The notes below the pieces were generated by a model that saw only the letters and a list, made by a program, of their open reading frames with translations, was not told the origin of the DNA and did no database searches. From positions 95,704,993 through 95,768,992 of the forward strand of contig OV277861.1 of NCBI GenBank assembly GCA_922989275.2: a DNA stretch of 64,000 nt. Reading direction: 5' to 3'. Of this stretch, positions 20,795 to 32,271 are shown piece by piece. The position numbers and the translations under genes are program-made. Within the stretch, counting starts at the first letter, position 1, and every line of letters begins with the position of its first letter. The DNA comes from Gari tellinella (lineage: Eukaryota > Mollusca > Bivalvia > Cardiida > Psammobiidae).

Positions 20795-21240
20795 AACGTT
20801 GGGTTTTATCAGGATACTAACTGCTTGCAACACATTTCAAAATTCACCACATGTTATAGTAACAGTTCAGTTAATTTTCCTATTCCGAATATAACGCAAT
20901 TTATTCAGACAATCAAAATCTCGGTACAGCTGCGATGATCAGACATAATATTATTTTGCTGGACAAATTCAGTAGACTTTGTCTCCTTATGTCTAATTTG
21001 TTGCCTAATGACAGATGCTTATGCCATAAACCCAGGGATTTGAAACGTTAACGGCAATTAATTGAGATATAAGTAAATACATCCTTGCTATTGAATATAA
21101 CCTAAGAGATTATGGTTAAATACTGCTATAGATAAGGGTTGTATCCAGATCGGACGATAAGGACATCTAACTAAAACCTAAAATGATTCTGATAGATTTA
21201 TGACAATTAAACTGTTTACCTTCAGAAATTGTATGTTTAA
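20795..21240. other. Unassigned AT-rich DNA
   Basis: Only a weak AACTGCTTGCAACAC resembling half a core arm at 20818. Confidence 0.35.
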
Positions 21241-21429
21241 CATTTAACCCTGTATCTTTAGAAAAGCCTTTTACGCCTTTATACATATTTTCATAGAAAC
21301 TCATTTCTTGCTTTTTAAATGTCGTGACAATTGGGCCATGGGCACCTTCTTCCTGCAGCCTGTTGGATATTTAGGGCAGGCTAACACAACAGCAGAAAGC
21401 TCACCTCTTTCACTGCCAACGGAACAAAA

Positions 21430-21505
21430 AAGGCGACTTTGCAAACAATTCGGATCCTGATCAGACGCTGCGTTATGCTTAGAATCAATACTAGTTGGCA
21501 CTCGT
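21430..21505. mobile_element. Half core I remnant
   Basis: TTTGCAAACAATTCGGATCC followed by TGATCAGACGCTGCGTTATG; the returning arm is lost. Confidence 0.5.
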
Positions 21506-21516
21506 ATAGATATGTT

Positions 21517-21729
21517 TTAACCCTTATCCTGCGGTGGTATCGTCTGCTTCGAAATTGTCGTCTGCTAAGTTTGTTAAATTTAGACTGATACATTTTTTAA
21601 GTAAAGAAACCTAAAGAAGAGTATCAAACAGTTTAGATCCAGATCAGACACCGCGTTACGCGGTGTCTGATCTGGATCTAAACTGTTTGCAAACATCAAT
21701 AAAGTCGCGACCAGCAGGCAAAGGGTTAA
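21517..21729 (+). mobile_element. MITE family U, core I
   Basis: TTAACCCTTATCCTGC left, GCAGGCAAAGGGTTAA right. Twin motifs ATCGTCTGCTTCG and TTGTCGTCTGCTAAG lie on the left. Perfect core at about 21626-21690 using AGACACCGCGTTACGCGGTG, where both arms carry the same change relative to the usual GACGCC. Confidence 0.85.
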
Positions 21730-21736
21730 GTCATAC

Positions 21737-22375
21737 TATACTGTTCACAAAAAAAAGTAGGGGATATTATGCGTAATATTGTTATTGCGAGAAATTTAGA
21801 AAATCGTTACCTATTGATGTATATTGAATCTATTTAAAGTATTTACTCATACACTGTTCATAACGGCTTTAGGCACTTTAAACAGCGTCCAAAGTCCTTA
21901 CGTTAACGTCATCATTTTCACACGGCCTCGATAACGTGTTGGACCATCTCTACTGATGCAACAAGGTATGAAAAGATGCACAATACTTTCAATAAGACGA
22001 CTGTTGGTGTTCTTAGGGATTCTGTCCGACTCTTCCTGCCGCACCGAGCTTACGTCGAACTCACTTTCCAAGAATGTCCTGCACATCTGACGTCTCATTA
22101 TTCCAATTGCAAATTTATTGTGAATCTGCGTTTGACATCTACACAACACAATATTCTGAAAGTTTTGCTTAACTAAAGTCACAATTATCACTTGTTAACT
22201 TCCACTTGCTACCCCTCATGACTTAAAGTTGTTCTTGCAGCACAAATTTGCACGATATTTCCAAATTTTAATGACGGATCGTTGTAACATATACATAAAA
22301 ATGGTCAATAAAAATGTATGTTTCCCATACCGTATCAAAATACTTTAATATCCCCTACTTTTTGTGAACAGTATA
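21737..22375. mobile_element. 639-bp TIR element, TATACTGTTCACAAAA ends
   Basis: TATACTGTTCACAAAAA left and TTTTTGTGAACAGTATA right; AGTAGGGGATATTA extends the inverted repeat. TA-flanked. A minus-strand frame at about 21900-22190 (FAIGIMRRQMCRTFLESEFD) vaguely suggests a decayed Tc1-type HTH region, but this is speculative. Confidence 0.7.
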
Positions 22376-22445
22376 CATTGAATGTTACTTTGAAATAATC
22401 TTCAAAACAACAAATTTGAAGCAGACGGCAATGAAACGGTAAAGG

Positions 22446-23020
22446 GGTAAACATCTCAGTAAAAGTTGGCAGCGAACGAGTTAAGGAATGTTGTGCATTA
22501 CGTTCAGAATACTTTAAACCACTACTTGTCTTAAACTCCCAACGATGGTTAGAGTCAATTACGGATTCTTCCAGTTAACCATTGTTTGGCAAGAAATCTG
22601 TTAGTTAATCATTTTGGCAAGGACACTGTTAGTTAACTATTTATTCAAGAATTCAGGAAGGAATCTGCTCATTAATCGTTTTGTTTTAATGAATTTGTGT
22701 TTTAAAATGTCGGGAAACATTTTGCGATTTGAAATCGAGGGTTCTGCCTCTTATAGATGTGTCAATGTGTAATATGATATGTATTGTTTTAAATAGATAA
22801 TGACTTTGGCATTGTCTGTATAAAACCTCTATAATTAATAAGCAAATAAATCGGAATCTCGGACTTGTTCGAAAAGCTAAAACCTTTCTCTCGTAATTAC
22901 TATTATAAAACTTTACCGAAGCAAATCAAAATATTCTTATGTTTTACTTGTGCTTCTTTGAAATGTCCCTTATCTTAAATACGATCAGTGAGTGACGGTG
23001 CTCCTGTACGTTTAACTGTT
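22446..23020. other. Unassigned DNA
   Basis: A loose repeat of TCTGTTAGTTAATCATTTTG near 22598-22680; otherwise nothing recognised. Confidence 0.35.
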
Positions 23021-23255
23021 TACAGCGGAGAATCTGTTATTCTTTCCCAATAAACGCGTTTACGCTAAAACTATTATTTGCATTGCAAACAGTTTGGAGC
23101 CATACCCGGCGTCTGATCAGGCTCCAAACTGTTTGCCACCAAGATAAACAAGAATTATCAGAATTGTCCAAAAGTTGTTCTTTTCTACGTTTTAGTGCTT
23201 TGCGTTTGCGTACGTTTGCGTTTAAACGGGAAAGAATAACAGATTCTCTACTGTA
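23021..23255 (-). mobile_element. MITE family A with small core deletion
   Basis: 235 bp. In the left arm GGAGCCA joins directly to TACCCGGCGTCTGATC, losing about 15 bp next to the palindrome centre. Confidence 0.88.
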
Positions 23256-23304
23256 TGTAGAAGAATAAGTATGGCAATCAAAACACTTCTGTTGAGCAAT
23301 GTTG

Positions 23305-23377
23305 TTACCTTTTACCCATATAGCCTGTTTTTAGTTTTGAAGATAGATTACACTTTAAAACAGGTTATGGGTAAATA
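23305..23377. mobile_element. Minimal family H derivative
   Basis: Only the H terminus CCCATATAGCCTGTTTTTAG and its inverse AAAACAGGTTATGGGTAA remain around GATAGATTACACTTT. The hairpin is gone. Confidence 0.55.
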
Positions 23378-23694
23378 AGAATTCGTCTTAAAGACTTTTC
23401 CTCAGTCCATTCACAGACCACCAGCCCATTCATCGATTGGTGAGAAAAAGCATGAATCACAAGGTGTCACTAATCTCAGTTGGTGTGAAAATCCAGGTAA
23501 CTAAACTAATCCTGTCTAGAGAGGCCCTCACATACTCACACTCAAGGTTTTTTTTCAATGGGTTTTACTAACCACACTAACAAGTTTAAGGTACGGGCTA
23601 TACATGAAACGCTTGGATGAGTATATCCCTGGACAAGAGAGCAGTAAGCACAAAACTTGCACGTGGCTGCATGATTTTATAGCTTGTTAGGTGT

Positions 23695-23855
23695 TATGAC
23701 CGAAAGGTCGTCAGGAGATGTCTTTAAGGCACATTCTGATTTTACCTATAGATATATTTTTGATGGTGCATATTCATAACTGTATAAAAAGGAGATATTT
23801 TCTTCAGTAAAAGGAGAAATTAAACGTGTAAAAATGCGTATTTATGGGGTAATAG
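23695..23855 (-). mobile_element. Degraded family H
   Basis: CTTTAAGGCACATTCTGATT, TGCATATTCATAACTGTATA and TTCTTCAGTAAAAGGAG, ending ATTTATGGGGTAATAGG. Confidence 0.5.
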
Positions 23856-24612
23856 GTTCAGCAGGCTTTATGTCGCTAATTAGAGGCTTACTGAGTCTAA
23901 GTAATTGCCATTTCTCTCATAAGTCAGAAACTAATTAACAAGAAGCTAGACTGGTCAGTTTGACATTGAACAGTAATACCCGTGTTGAAACCCATTTATA
24001 ACAAAAATTATAAGGTAGTCTTACGACAAGTAGTATATTAAAGTATAACAAAAGTAAAGCAGAAAGCTTCCGAAGTGAGTTTTCCGCATTAATTTGATTC
24101 TTCATTAAGTAGTCACCTCGTATGAAACACAAGTATACTTCCTGAGCGATTGGCCCATATTTACAAGTATTATCGATCGCAAATTCACTTATGGTGTTAT
24201 TTTTTAAATTCAATCTTTTATTGCATAAAACATAATATGTTACCAAAACATTTGGTATCTCGACTCCTATCGATTTGACTCCGAACAATTTATCCACGTC
24301 TTTAAATAATTTCAAGATTGAGTTTGCACAAATCTAAAATAGACAAATAAAGCGGGCGACATTTTCGACTTATTGACAGTATATGGAGTTAAAATGCAGT
24401 GCAAGTGACCAGTACAGCTTAGTCCTCACTGGACTTGATATGTCCATTGCAGGAGATTGACAGGTGTACGTTGGTCATGTGACATTTGTATATATCAATT
24501 GCCATGGTGATGTTTGTTTCACTGAGAGAGTTTGTAATTGTGACAGCCAATTAATTTTCACAGGTTGTACTGCTGCATGTAGATAGCACATTAGGTGATG
24601 GGTGAATAATTG
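23856..24612. other. Unassigned DNA
   Basis: Contains a 126-codon minus frame (23935-24315) with no recognisable domain. I do not call it a gene. Confidence 0.35.
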
Positions 24613-24808
24613 TAACTCGAACTTCAGTATCTCGAACTCGCTTAACTAGAATTTGTCAGTTTTTCTACAATTGAATTTTATTATCTCGACATCGCTTCAG
24701 TCGAACATATCCTAATTCCAAAGTTAAAACGTGGCTTAGCCACGTTTTAACTTTGAAATACGGATATGTTTGACTAAAGCGAGTTCGAGATATCGGAGTT
24801 TGACTGTA
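24613..24808. mobile_element. Palindromic element family X
   Basis: Right end GGAGTTTGACTGTA and left TAACTCGAACTTCAG are inverted with mismatches; ATCTCGAACTCGCTT recurs. A perfect hairpin AAACGTGGCTTAGCCACG lies at about 24725-24752. Confidence 0.7.
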
Positions 24809-25052
24809 GATCTAATTGTCAGCTAGATTAATCTTTGAACTTATTTTTTTTCACTCAATGTCAAGTTGGGCAGAGACAAGAGTGGCTTTGCAAGGAAGAT
24901 AAAAGTAAAAAGGAAAGCTCATAACGTGCATCCTGTTTTATGCTGTCACCTGCCTTAAACACTATTGGTGAGCACATTTGCCATAATGCACTTATGTTGT
25001 GTAAAGGGTTAAGACGTCAAGCTATGCAGTGCAGTAAAACGTTATGATAATA

Positions 25053-25286
25053 TACAGTGGAGAATCTGTTATTCTTTCCCGTTTAAACGCAAAGCGCTAA
25101 AACGTAGAAAAGAACAACTTTTGGACAATTCTGATATTTCATGTTTATCTTGGTTGCAAACAGTTTGAAGCCTGATCAGACGCCGGGTTACCCGGCGTCT
25201 GATCTGGCTCCAAACTGTTTGCACTGCAAATAATAGTTTTAGCGTAAACGCGTTTATTGGGAAAGAATAACACATTCTCCACTGTA
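25053..25286 (+). mobile_element. MITE family A, 234 bp
   Basis: Canonical except that the CGTACGCAAACG block on the left is deleted and the right end reads CACATTCTCCACTGTA. Confidence 0.92.
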
Positions 25287-25832
25287 TGTGACAATTGTCT
25301 CACATACAACGCAAGGCAGCATATACTTTAAGCTGTTTTGTTAGATAATTTAGAGTACAAAATTTACTTCGTGTTCAATACTGACTATTGTATAAACATA
25401 AATTTTGGAGTACCAGAATGAATATTTTGGAGTACATAATGTACATGAATAGTTTGGTGTTTAGAACTGACATTTTGGATTTATTAATGACTACATGCAT
25501 ATGTTTAGTACAATAACGAAAATATGGATGTCAATGACGACTATTTTTTAATAACAAAATGAGTGTAGATGTTTACTTTGGTGTTCAATAGTGATTGTAA
25601 TTACATGTGCATATGTACACTAATTCATAATTTAGTGTGCAGTGAAATAATGACCGGTTTGGAGCGCAGTTTGGAGTACTATTTTGGAATATTATAAAAC
25701 TATTTTGGAGTACAATTATTACTACGGTATTTTGGAAAAGAATGCTGACTGTTTATGACTGTTTACAGAAATTACTGTTTTGGAGTACGAATACAGCAAT
25801 GATAGCCTCGAAGGTAAAAAGCATTTTACTAT
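25287..25832. repeat. Degenerate tandem repeat, ATTTTGGAGTAC units
   Basis: TTTTGGAGTAC-like phrases recur at about 25405, 25425, 25672, 25700 and 25778 with variable spacers. Probably an old satellite-like stretch; no gene seen. Confidence 0.4.
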
Positions 25833-26082
25833 TACAGTGGAGAATCTGTTATTCTTTCCCAATAAACGCGTTTACGCTAAAACTATTATTTGCAGTGCAA
25901 ACAGTTTGGAGCCAGATCAGACGCCGGGTAACCCGGCGTCTGATCAGGCTCCAAACTGTTTGCCACCAAGATAAACAAGAATTATCAGATTTGTCCAAAA
26001 GTTGTTCTTTTCTACGTTTTAGTGCTTTGCGTTTGCGTACGTTTGCGTTTAAACGGGAAAGAATAACAGATTCTCCACTGTA
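25833..26082 (-). mobile_element. MITE family A, core I
   Basis: Canonical 250-bp copy with intact ends and intact core. Confidence 0.93.
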
Positions 26083-26485
26083 GGCAGTTTACTATTTGTT
26101 AACGATAAGTATATGAGAATCTTACAGCAAAACTGTCGTATGTGTATTGTAATGAATGGTGTTCAATAAGTGTTCTCATTTTGTATGTCTTCCTTTATAT
26201 TGTAGCCACAAACTTGTAAGTTGTAACAACATGTTATTTCAAGTTTGCGTTAAAGCAGTTATTAGTAAAATGATCAACCCCTCTAACATTAATCCTAACA
26301 CACTTCGCGCACGCCCCTATAAACACAAAGAAGGAATGTACAGTATCTGTGTTTGAATTCTAATGAAACACTCACGCGCTGTAACGTTCTAACGTGACGT
26401 CATATGACTTCGGAAGTGCATACGCCAAGAAATGTAGCGCCGATGTTTCGGTGAAAATTGAGGTTAAATTATGTGTTAGAATCGA

Positions 26486-26627
26486 AATAATAAATTAATA
26501 CCAATGTTTTATCGTGCAATAAAACGCGGATAGTCGTTGATATGCTAGTAATTAAATTTCTACGTATCTCAACTCCTATCCGTGTTTAATTACCACGATA
26601 AACACTGGTATGAATTTATTATTTATT
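26486..26627. repeat. Inverted repeat with 48-bp arms
   Basis: AATAATAAATTAATACCAAT with ATCGTGCAATAAAACGCGG is inverted at the right (CCGTGTTTAATTACCACGAT and TGGTATGAATTTATTATT), spacer about 45 bp. Confidence 0.7.
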
Positions 26628-26820
26628 TAAATGGACAATTCCATTTTTCAATGAAGACCAGTATATCTTTGAATACCAAGGGTTGTTTTACTATATATTA
26701 CAAAAAAATACAAACAGTGCATACCTTGATCAGAGGACTCTAAAATGAGCCCTTTGGTCTGAGCGTGCACATTTTTCATAGGATAAGTATACTCACTCTT
26801 CACATACACACGTTTGATGT
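26628..26820 (+). mobile_element. Degraded family B
   Basis: AAATGGACAATTCCATTTTT and CAAGGGTTGTTTTAC as in B, core CAAACAGTGCATACCTTGAT with GAGGACTCTAAAATGAGCCC. Confidence 0.55.
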
Positions 26821-26964
26821 GTGACTGTACAACGTTCCCACCTGATGACGTGCCGCGAAACATCCTAAGAATAGAGACACTCTGTGTAACTTCTGTAACT
26901 ATCATACACTTTGATCAAATTGCTTTTATCACAAATCATTTGTCCAAAAGGTGTAAACTGAATG

Positions 26965-27276
26965 GCAAACAATGTACAGTGGAGAATCTGTTATTCTTTC
27001 CCGTTTAAACGCAAACGTACGCAAACGCAAAGCGCTAAAACGTAGAAAAGAACAACTTTTGGACAATTCTGATATTTCATGTTTATCTTGGTGGCAAACA
27101 GTTTGGAGCCTGATCAGACGCCGGGTTACCCGGCGTCTGATCTGGCTCCAAACTGTTTGCACTGCAAATAATAGTTTTAGCTTAAACGCGTTTATTGGGA
27201 AAGAATAACAGATTCTCCACTGTACACCCTGATCAGACTTATCCCCCATGAGCTGTCTGATCAGGGCCTACACTGT
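26965..27276. mobile_element. Core of a B/S-type MITE split by family A
   Basis: GGCAAACAATG on the left of the A copy continues at its right as CACCCTGATCAGAC, returning as GTCTGATCAGGGCCTACACT. Removing A restores a CAAACAATGTACACCCTGAT arm. Confidence 0.65.
26975..27224 (+). mobile_element. MITE family A inside a core palindrome
   Basis: Canonical copy; TA target inside another element's core arm. Confidence 0.92.
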
Positions 27277-27700
27277 ATTCTCAAGCCTGTATGTTCCCTA
27301 CCATGCTAAGGATCATCATGCCAATTGTTTTTGAAAGTTTGACATTATACATGTAGTAAAGAGACGGAACTGTGACATTTATATATATTCAGCAGATATA
27401 TCAAATATCAAAATTAGTCCTGAAATGATGAAATATATAAAACACAGTTTACTCGTTGAACTCCAAGAATTTCTGTCAACTACAAACAGTTTGAAGCCTG
27501 ACAAGAACACGATTTGGTCGTCTTATGATCACAGTCAACACTGTTTTGAATTTAAATGAATACTTGTTTAAGAATATCTCATCATAAAACAGCATTTGTA
27601 TAAAGAAAGAAAGGCCTTTTAGAAATTGTCTGCTTTGCTTCCATCCTGCGTTTAAGCTGTCTCCGGTTAAAAAAAAACGACAACAACAAAACATCGTCAG

Positions 27701-27885
27701 TACAGTGGAGAATCTGTTATTCTTTCCCAATAAACGCGTTTACGCTTAAACTATTATTTGCTATGCAAACAGTTTGGGGCCAGATCAGATAAACATGAAT
27801 TATCAGAATTGTCCAAAAGTTGTTCTTTTCTACGTTTGCGTACGTTTGCGTTTAAACGGGAAAGAATAACAGATTCTCCACTGTA
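27701..27885 (-). mobile_element. Family A internal deletion derivative (185 bp)
   Basis: Canonical ends, but the sequence jumps from GGCCAGATCAGA to TAAACATGAATTATC, losing the core centre and right arm. AGA occurs at both breakpoints in the canonical sequence. A second small loss removes the GTTTTAGTGCTTTGC segment. Confidence 0.9.
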
Positions 27886-27905
27886 TCTGAATCCTTTCTT
27901 CGTCA

Positions 27906-28118
27906 TTTTACCCTTTCGACACCATGCCGTCGCCTGGTTCAACATTGTTGTTTGCAGCATCGTTTCAAGCCAGATTTAAACAAGTATTGCTTAAAATATA
28001 TCAATAGGAGTGTCAAACAGTTTGGATCCTGATCAGGCGCCGCGTCACGCGGCGTCTGATCTGGATTCAAACTGTTTACGAAATCGACTTCATGCGACTT
28101 CGGCGACGAAAGTGTTAA
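27906..28118 (+). mobile_element. MITE family T, core I
   Basis: TTTACCCTTTCGACACCATG left, GCGACGAAAGTGTTAA right. Core at about 28015-28078 (GGATCCTGATCAGGCGCCG). Confidence 0.75.
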
Positions 28119-28534
28119 TGCACTCCACTTCAGGAGAAGGCAAGGCCGTATGGATAATGCGCTTACATTGAGGAAATGGTTAAGCAGCCATCGAAGATGA
28201 TTAGCACTGAAGGAGAGTAGTAAGAGACATTGCACTACAAATTGTTTGCAGGGCAACCGGGAGAAATTTACCGCTTTAGACAACACCTACATCATTAACA
28301 AATACAGACAGCCCGCAGGAGCTGGATTGTTCGTCCACGATTATTATAATTACAAACGAAAACTGCCTTCCATTTATATGCGAATAGAGTTTACCCCTAA
28401 GTAACATCAAGATAAAGTACAGACCATTTTTGCACCTGATTTAGAACGAAATTATTTTACATACATATCCATGATAATTCAGTTATTTTTCTTTCATTGA
28501 ATCAAAAGATTTAGCCGTTTCGAAAGACAGTCAC
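28119..28534. other. Unassigned DNA
   Basis: A possible partial T-like terminus (CAAGGCCGTATGGATAATGC) near 28140; nothing else. Confidence 0.35.
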
Positions 28535-28985
28535 TTAGCCCATTACTCCATAGCCTACATGTACAGTGGAGAATCGGTTATTCTTTCCCAATAAACGCGT
28601 TTACGCTAAAACTATTATTTGCAGTGCAAACAGTTTGGAGCCAGATCAGACGCCGGGTAACCCTGCGTCTGATCAGGCTCCAAAATGTTTGCCACCAAGA
28701 TAAACAAGAATTATCAGAATTGTCCAAAAGTTGTTCTTTTCTACGTTTTAGTGCTTTGCGTTTGCGTACGTTTGCGTTTAAACAGGAAAGAATAACAGAT
28801 TCTCCACTGTATTTCTAATGTTGAAGACATGTGACCACTTAAAACAAGTTGAAAGAAAAGCAGAATGTGCCTTTACTTTCAGCATGCTTTAAGATATAAT
28901 CTGCTAAGATATAGAAACTATTTCTTTTTATTCATTTGATGAATAAATTAAAGGCATAAGGGCGTATTATTGTGTAATATGTTAA
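28535..28985 (-). mobile_element. MITE family H split by family A
   Basis: TTAGCCCATTACTCCATAGC left; after the A copy it resumes GAAGACATGTGACCACTTAA and runs to GTGTAATATGTTAA. The hairpin centre is shortened. Confidence 0.7.
28562..28811 (-). mobile_element. MITE family A inside family H
   Basis: Canonical copy with unpaired changes in one core arm (GTAACCCTGCGTCTG; CCAAAATGTTTGCC). Confidence 0.92.
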
Positions 28986-29178
28986 AGCAGACGAAATGTT
29001 AAGAAGAATATCCTTTCAAGAGATTATATATATGCTTTAGTTTAAATCTTCTTTAAGCAACTGCCTTGTTTGAACCATCAAACCAATCTCCTTTACTGTC
29101 AATCTGCTTTAAACTGACACAAGTCGGAATGTGGAACATTCACATACATCTTTGTCAGGGAAGGGGAAGGATAGGTAG

Positions 29179-29428
29179 TACAGTGGAGAATCTGTTATTC
29201 TTTCCCGTTTAAACGCAAACGTACGCAAACGCAAAGCACTAAAACGTAGAAAAGAACAACTTTTGGACAATTCTGATAATTCATGTTTATCTTGGTGGCA
29301 AACAGTTTGGAGCCTGATCAGACGCCGGGTTACCCGGCGTCTGATCTGGCTCCAAACTGTTTGCACTGCAAATAATAGTTTTAGCTTAAACGCGTTTATT
29401 GGGAAAGAATAACAGATTCTCCACTGTA
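29179..29428 (+). mobile_element. MITE family A, core I
   Basis: Canonical 250-bp copy, core arms intact. Confidence 0.93.
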
Positions 29429-29758
29429 AGAAGTGCCAGCACATCTATGGTAGTGCATTACCAAGAGGAATCGGCAAATGGTGAAAAACATAGCATAGTA
29501 GAAGGAGGTTAATGTAATTGGGATTTTTAAATTAACAGTTAAGCAGGATAAGAATTGAGTAGATAACAAGTGAGGAGTAATTGACAACATTCTCAGAGTT
29601 GCCAAATGGCATCCTAAGATAATTTCACATCTCCTTGTAACTGACAATAATTCATAACAAATATGTGAACAATTTCGACTCAAACAAAGCCAAGTAACTC
29701 CTTGCCTGATACTTGAAAATATTTGCTAATCAGGCAGACATTTTGCTGTTAAACCCTT
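29429..29758. other. Unassigned DNA
   Basis: Nothing recognised between two A/H elements. Confidence 0.4.
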
Positions 29759-30165
29759 TACTCCATAGTCTGTTTCCAAAACTGAAGACATGTACATGTA
29801 CAGTGGAGAATCTGTTATTCTTTCCCGTTTAAACGCAAACGTACGCAAACGCAAAGCGCTAAAACGTAGAAAAGAATAATTTTTGGACAATTCTGATAAT
29901 TCTTGTTTATTTTGGTGGCAAACAGTTTGGAGCCTGATCAGACGCCGGGTTACCCGGCGTCTGATCTGGCTCCAAACTGTTTGCACTGCAAATAATAGTT
30001 TTAGCGTAAACGCGTTTATTGGGAAAGAATAATAGCAGATTCTCCACTGTAACCACTTAAAGCAGATTAAAAGTAAAGCAGTATAAGTATAAATTGGGAA
30101 CTACTTTCTTCATTGGAAGAATAATTTAAATGCGTAAAGTGAGCAGTTATGAAGAAAAGGGTTAG
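29759..30165 (-). mobile_element. MITE family H split by family A
   Basis: TTAAACCCTTTACTCCATAG left and ATGAAGAAAAGGGTTAG right. The hairpin's right arm is missing; only CACTTAAAGCAGATTAAAAG remains. Confidence 0.7.
29799..30051 (+). mobile_element. MITE family A inside family H
   Basis: Canonical copy with a 3-base insertion in the right TIR (GAATAATAGCAGATTCTCC). Confidence 0.92.
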
Positions 30166-30250
30166 TGCTGGATTAAATCAATACATTAAAAATATACATG
30201 TATGGGAACTTTCTACATGTATTTGATCCTGCATTTTAAACACACCTATA

Positions 30251-30495
30251 TACAGTGGAGAATCTGTTATTCTTTCCCAATAAACGCGTTTACGCTAAAA
30301 CTGTTATTTGCAGTGCAAACAGTTTGGAGCCAGATCAGACACCGGGTAACCCGGCGTCTGATCAGGCTCCAAACTGTTTGCCACCAAGATAAACAAGAAT
30401 TATCAGAATTGTCCAAAAGTTGTTCTTTTCTACGTTTTAGTGCGTTTGCGTACATTTGCGTTTAAACGGGAAAGAATAACAGATTCTCTACTGTA
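30251..30495 (-). mobile_element. MITE family A, core I
   Basis: 245 bp; AGACACCGGGTAACCCGG in one core arm and a short loss in the GTGCGTTTGCG segment. Confidence 0.92.
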
Positions 30496-30759
30496 ATTCT
30501 GCTTCTTTTTATAGGGACATTTTAGATCAGGTTTGCTGTGCATAAGGCTACCATGTGAAATAAAGAATCTCCATAGATGTTTTGAATGATCTAAATGCTT
30601 TCTGTAAATAACTTTCTGCATTATTCTTTTTCTGTATACTTTCTTGTTTACTGCAAATTCAAACCATCTTCGTTCTAAGGCTTTTTCATAGGCTTAAGGA
30701 TGGATTTTGCCTCTTAACCCATTCCTAAATAAATACGTCTTTTTAAGCCTCTTTCTTAT

Positions 30760-31809
30760 AAGCTCACCTGAGCTAGCTCAGGGTGAGCTTTTGCAATCCT
30801 TGAATGTCCGGCGTCCGTCGTGCGTCGTCCGGCGTCAACAATTTTAGTGTTTACACTCTAGAGGCCACACTATTTATCCAATCTTTCTCAAACTTGCTCA
30901 GATCGTATATTACTATAAGAGCTTAGATGAGTTCGATTATGGTTGAAATCGGACAAATAGGTCATGAGTTATCTACCTTTGAACTGCTGAAAATGCCATA
31001 TTTAACAGTGTTTACACTCTAGAGGCAACAGTATTTATCCAATCTTTCTAAAACTTGCCCAGATTGTATATGACTATAAGACTTAGGACGAGTTCGATTT
31101 TGGTTGAAATCAGACAAATAGCTCAAGAGTTATCTACCTTTGAATTGCTGATAATGCTATATTTAACGAAATTTACACTCTAGAGGCCACACATTTTATC
31201 CAATCTTTCTCAAACTTACTCAGATTGTATATTACCATAAGACTTAGGATGAGTTCGATTATGGTTGTAATCAGATCAATAGGTCAAGAGTTATCTACCT
31301 TTGAATTGCTGAAAATAATATAGTTAACAGTGTTTACGCTCTAGAGGCCACAATATATATCCAAGCTCTCTCAAACTTGGCCAGATTGTGTATGACCATA
31401 AGAGTTCAAAAAAGGGTGAATATGGTTGAAATCGGACAAATAGATAAAGAGATATCTACCTTGAATTGCTGAAAATGCCATATTTTACAGCGTTTACACT
31501 CTTGCAACTACAGTTTTCAATGGATTTTGATTATACTTGTACACAAAGAATGTAGCTATATGCTCTCGAAGAAGTGCAATTATTGTTGAAATGTAATCGT
31601 TGTGGCAATATTTACCTACCCTTGATATACTTTGAAATGCTAGAAAAAAGCTTCATTTCTGTATTGTTTAGGCTCTAGTTATCTGTCTTTGATGTACTCT
31701 ACTATACTACAGTAGGTCGACAAAGAATAAAACGGGTGAAATTCAAAGGTAAAGCTATCAGGCTTCATTACAAATGGTGAACGATATCAGGGCCTTCAGG
31801 CCCTCTTGT
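30760..31809 (+). mobile_element. AGGTGAGC bivalve element, full insertion
   Basis: Begins with a hairpin (GCTCACCTGAG, CTCAGGGTGAGC), then GAATGTCCGGCGTCCGTCGT, four 161-bp tandem units, and ends with the hairpin AGGGCCTTCAGGCCCT just before CTTGT. It has no terminal inverted repeats and no target duplication. A terminal hairpin, no duplication and an A|T or T|T insertion point fit a Helitron/Helentron-like non-autonomous element. No Rep/helicase coding. Confidence 0.7.
30850..31653 (+). repeat. 161-bp tandem repeat, four units plus a partial fifth
   Basis: Unit starts TTTACACTCTAGAGGCC at 30850, 31011, 31172, 31333 and 31493, so spacing is 161, 161, 161 and 160. Units include ATCCAATCTTTCTCAAACTT and GAGTTATCTACCTTTGAA. 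The fifth unit diverges after about 30 bp. Confidence 0.9.
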
Positions 31810-32016
31810 TCATCCACTAAAGAAAACAGCTCAAATTTATACAGTCATTAAAATGTATCATAAGAAATATTTTCTAAATTCTAGCAGATGATAACTTAAA
31901 GCAGGCTGAAAGTAAAGCAGAATGAGCCTTAAGGCGCACTCTGCTTTACTTTCAATCTGCTTTAAGTGGTCACCTTATCTTCAAAACTAGAAACAGGCTA
32001 TGGGGCAAGGGGTCAA

Positions 32017-32175
32017 GTGCCTTACCCCGAATACAATTGTTATTTGCAAACCGTTTGGATCCAGATTGTTTGACACTCATTTAAATATCTCTCAAAAGAC
32101 CTCAACCTTATTATTGAGACATAAAAGCAGACGACAGTTATTTAAAATTGATAACGTTATGGCAGTGAATGTGTG
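32017..32175 (-). mobile_element. Family P with collapsed core I
   Basis: GTGCCTTACCCCGAATACAA, then GCAAACCGTTTGGATCCAG joined to ATTGTTTGACACTC, and GCAGACGACAGTTATTT. The CRE-like site is mutated. Confidence 0.6.
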
Positions 32176-32271
32176 CAAAACGTTGCTCTGGTTGTTAAGT
32201 GATGTATTACTGGAATAGCGAACTATTTTAGATTAAATGTTAGTAATAACTTAGTTGGAACAACCACTAAT

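Larger units (their letters stand above)
30714..32016 (+). mobile_element. MITE family H split by an AGGTGAGC element
   Basis: Left part TTAACCCATTCCTAAATAAA to TCTTTCTTAT; right part resumes TCATCCACTAAAGAAAACAG, carries the core II hairpin (about 31893-31964) and ends GCTATGGGGCAAGG. Joined, the two parts match the usual H left side (TTTATTCATCCGCTGAAG). Confidence 0.8.

Noticed and set aside
23935..24315. 126-codon minus-strand frame as a gene
   Set aside because: No recognisable motif; length is plausible by chance in AT-rich DNA. A protein search would decide.
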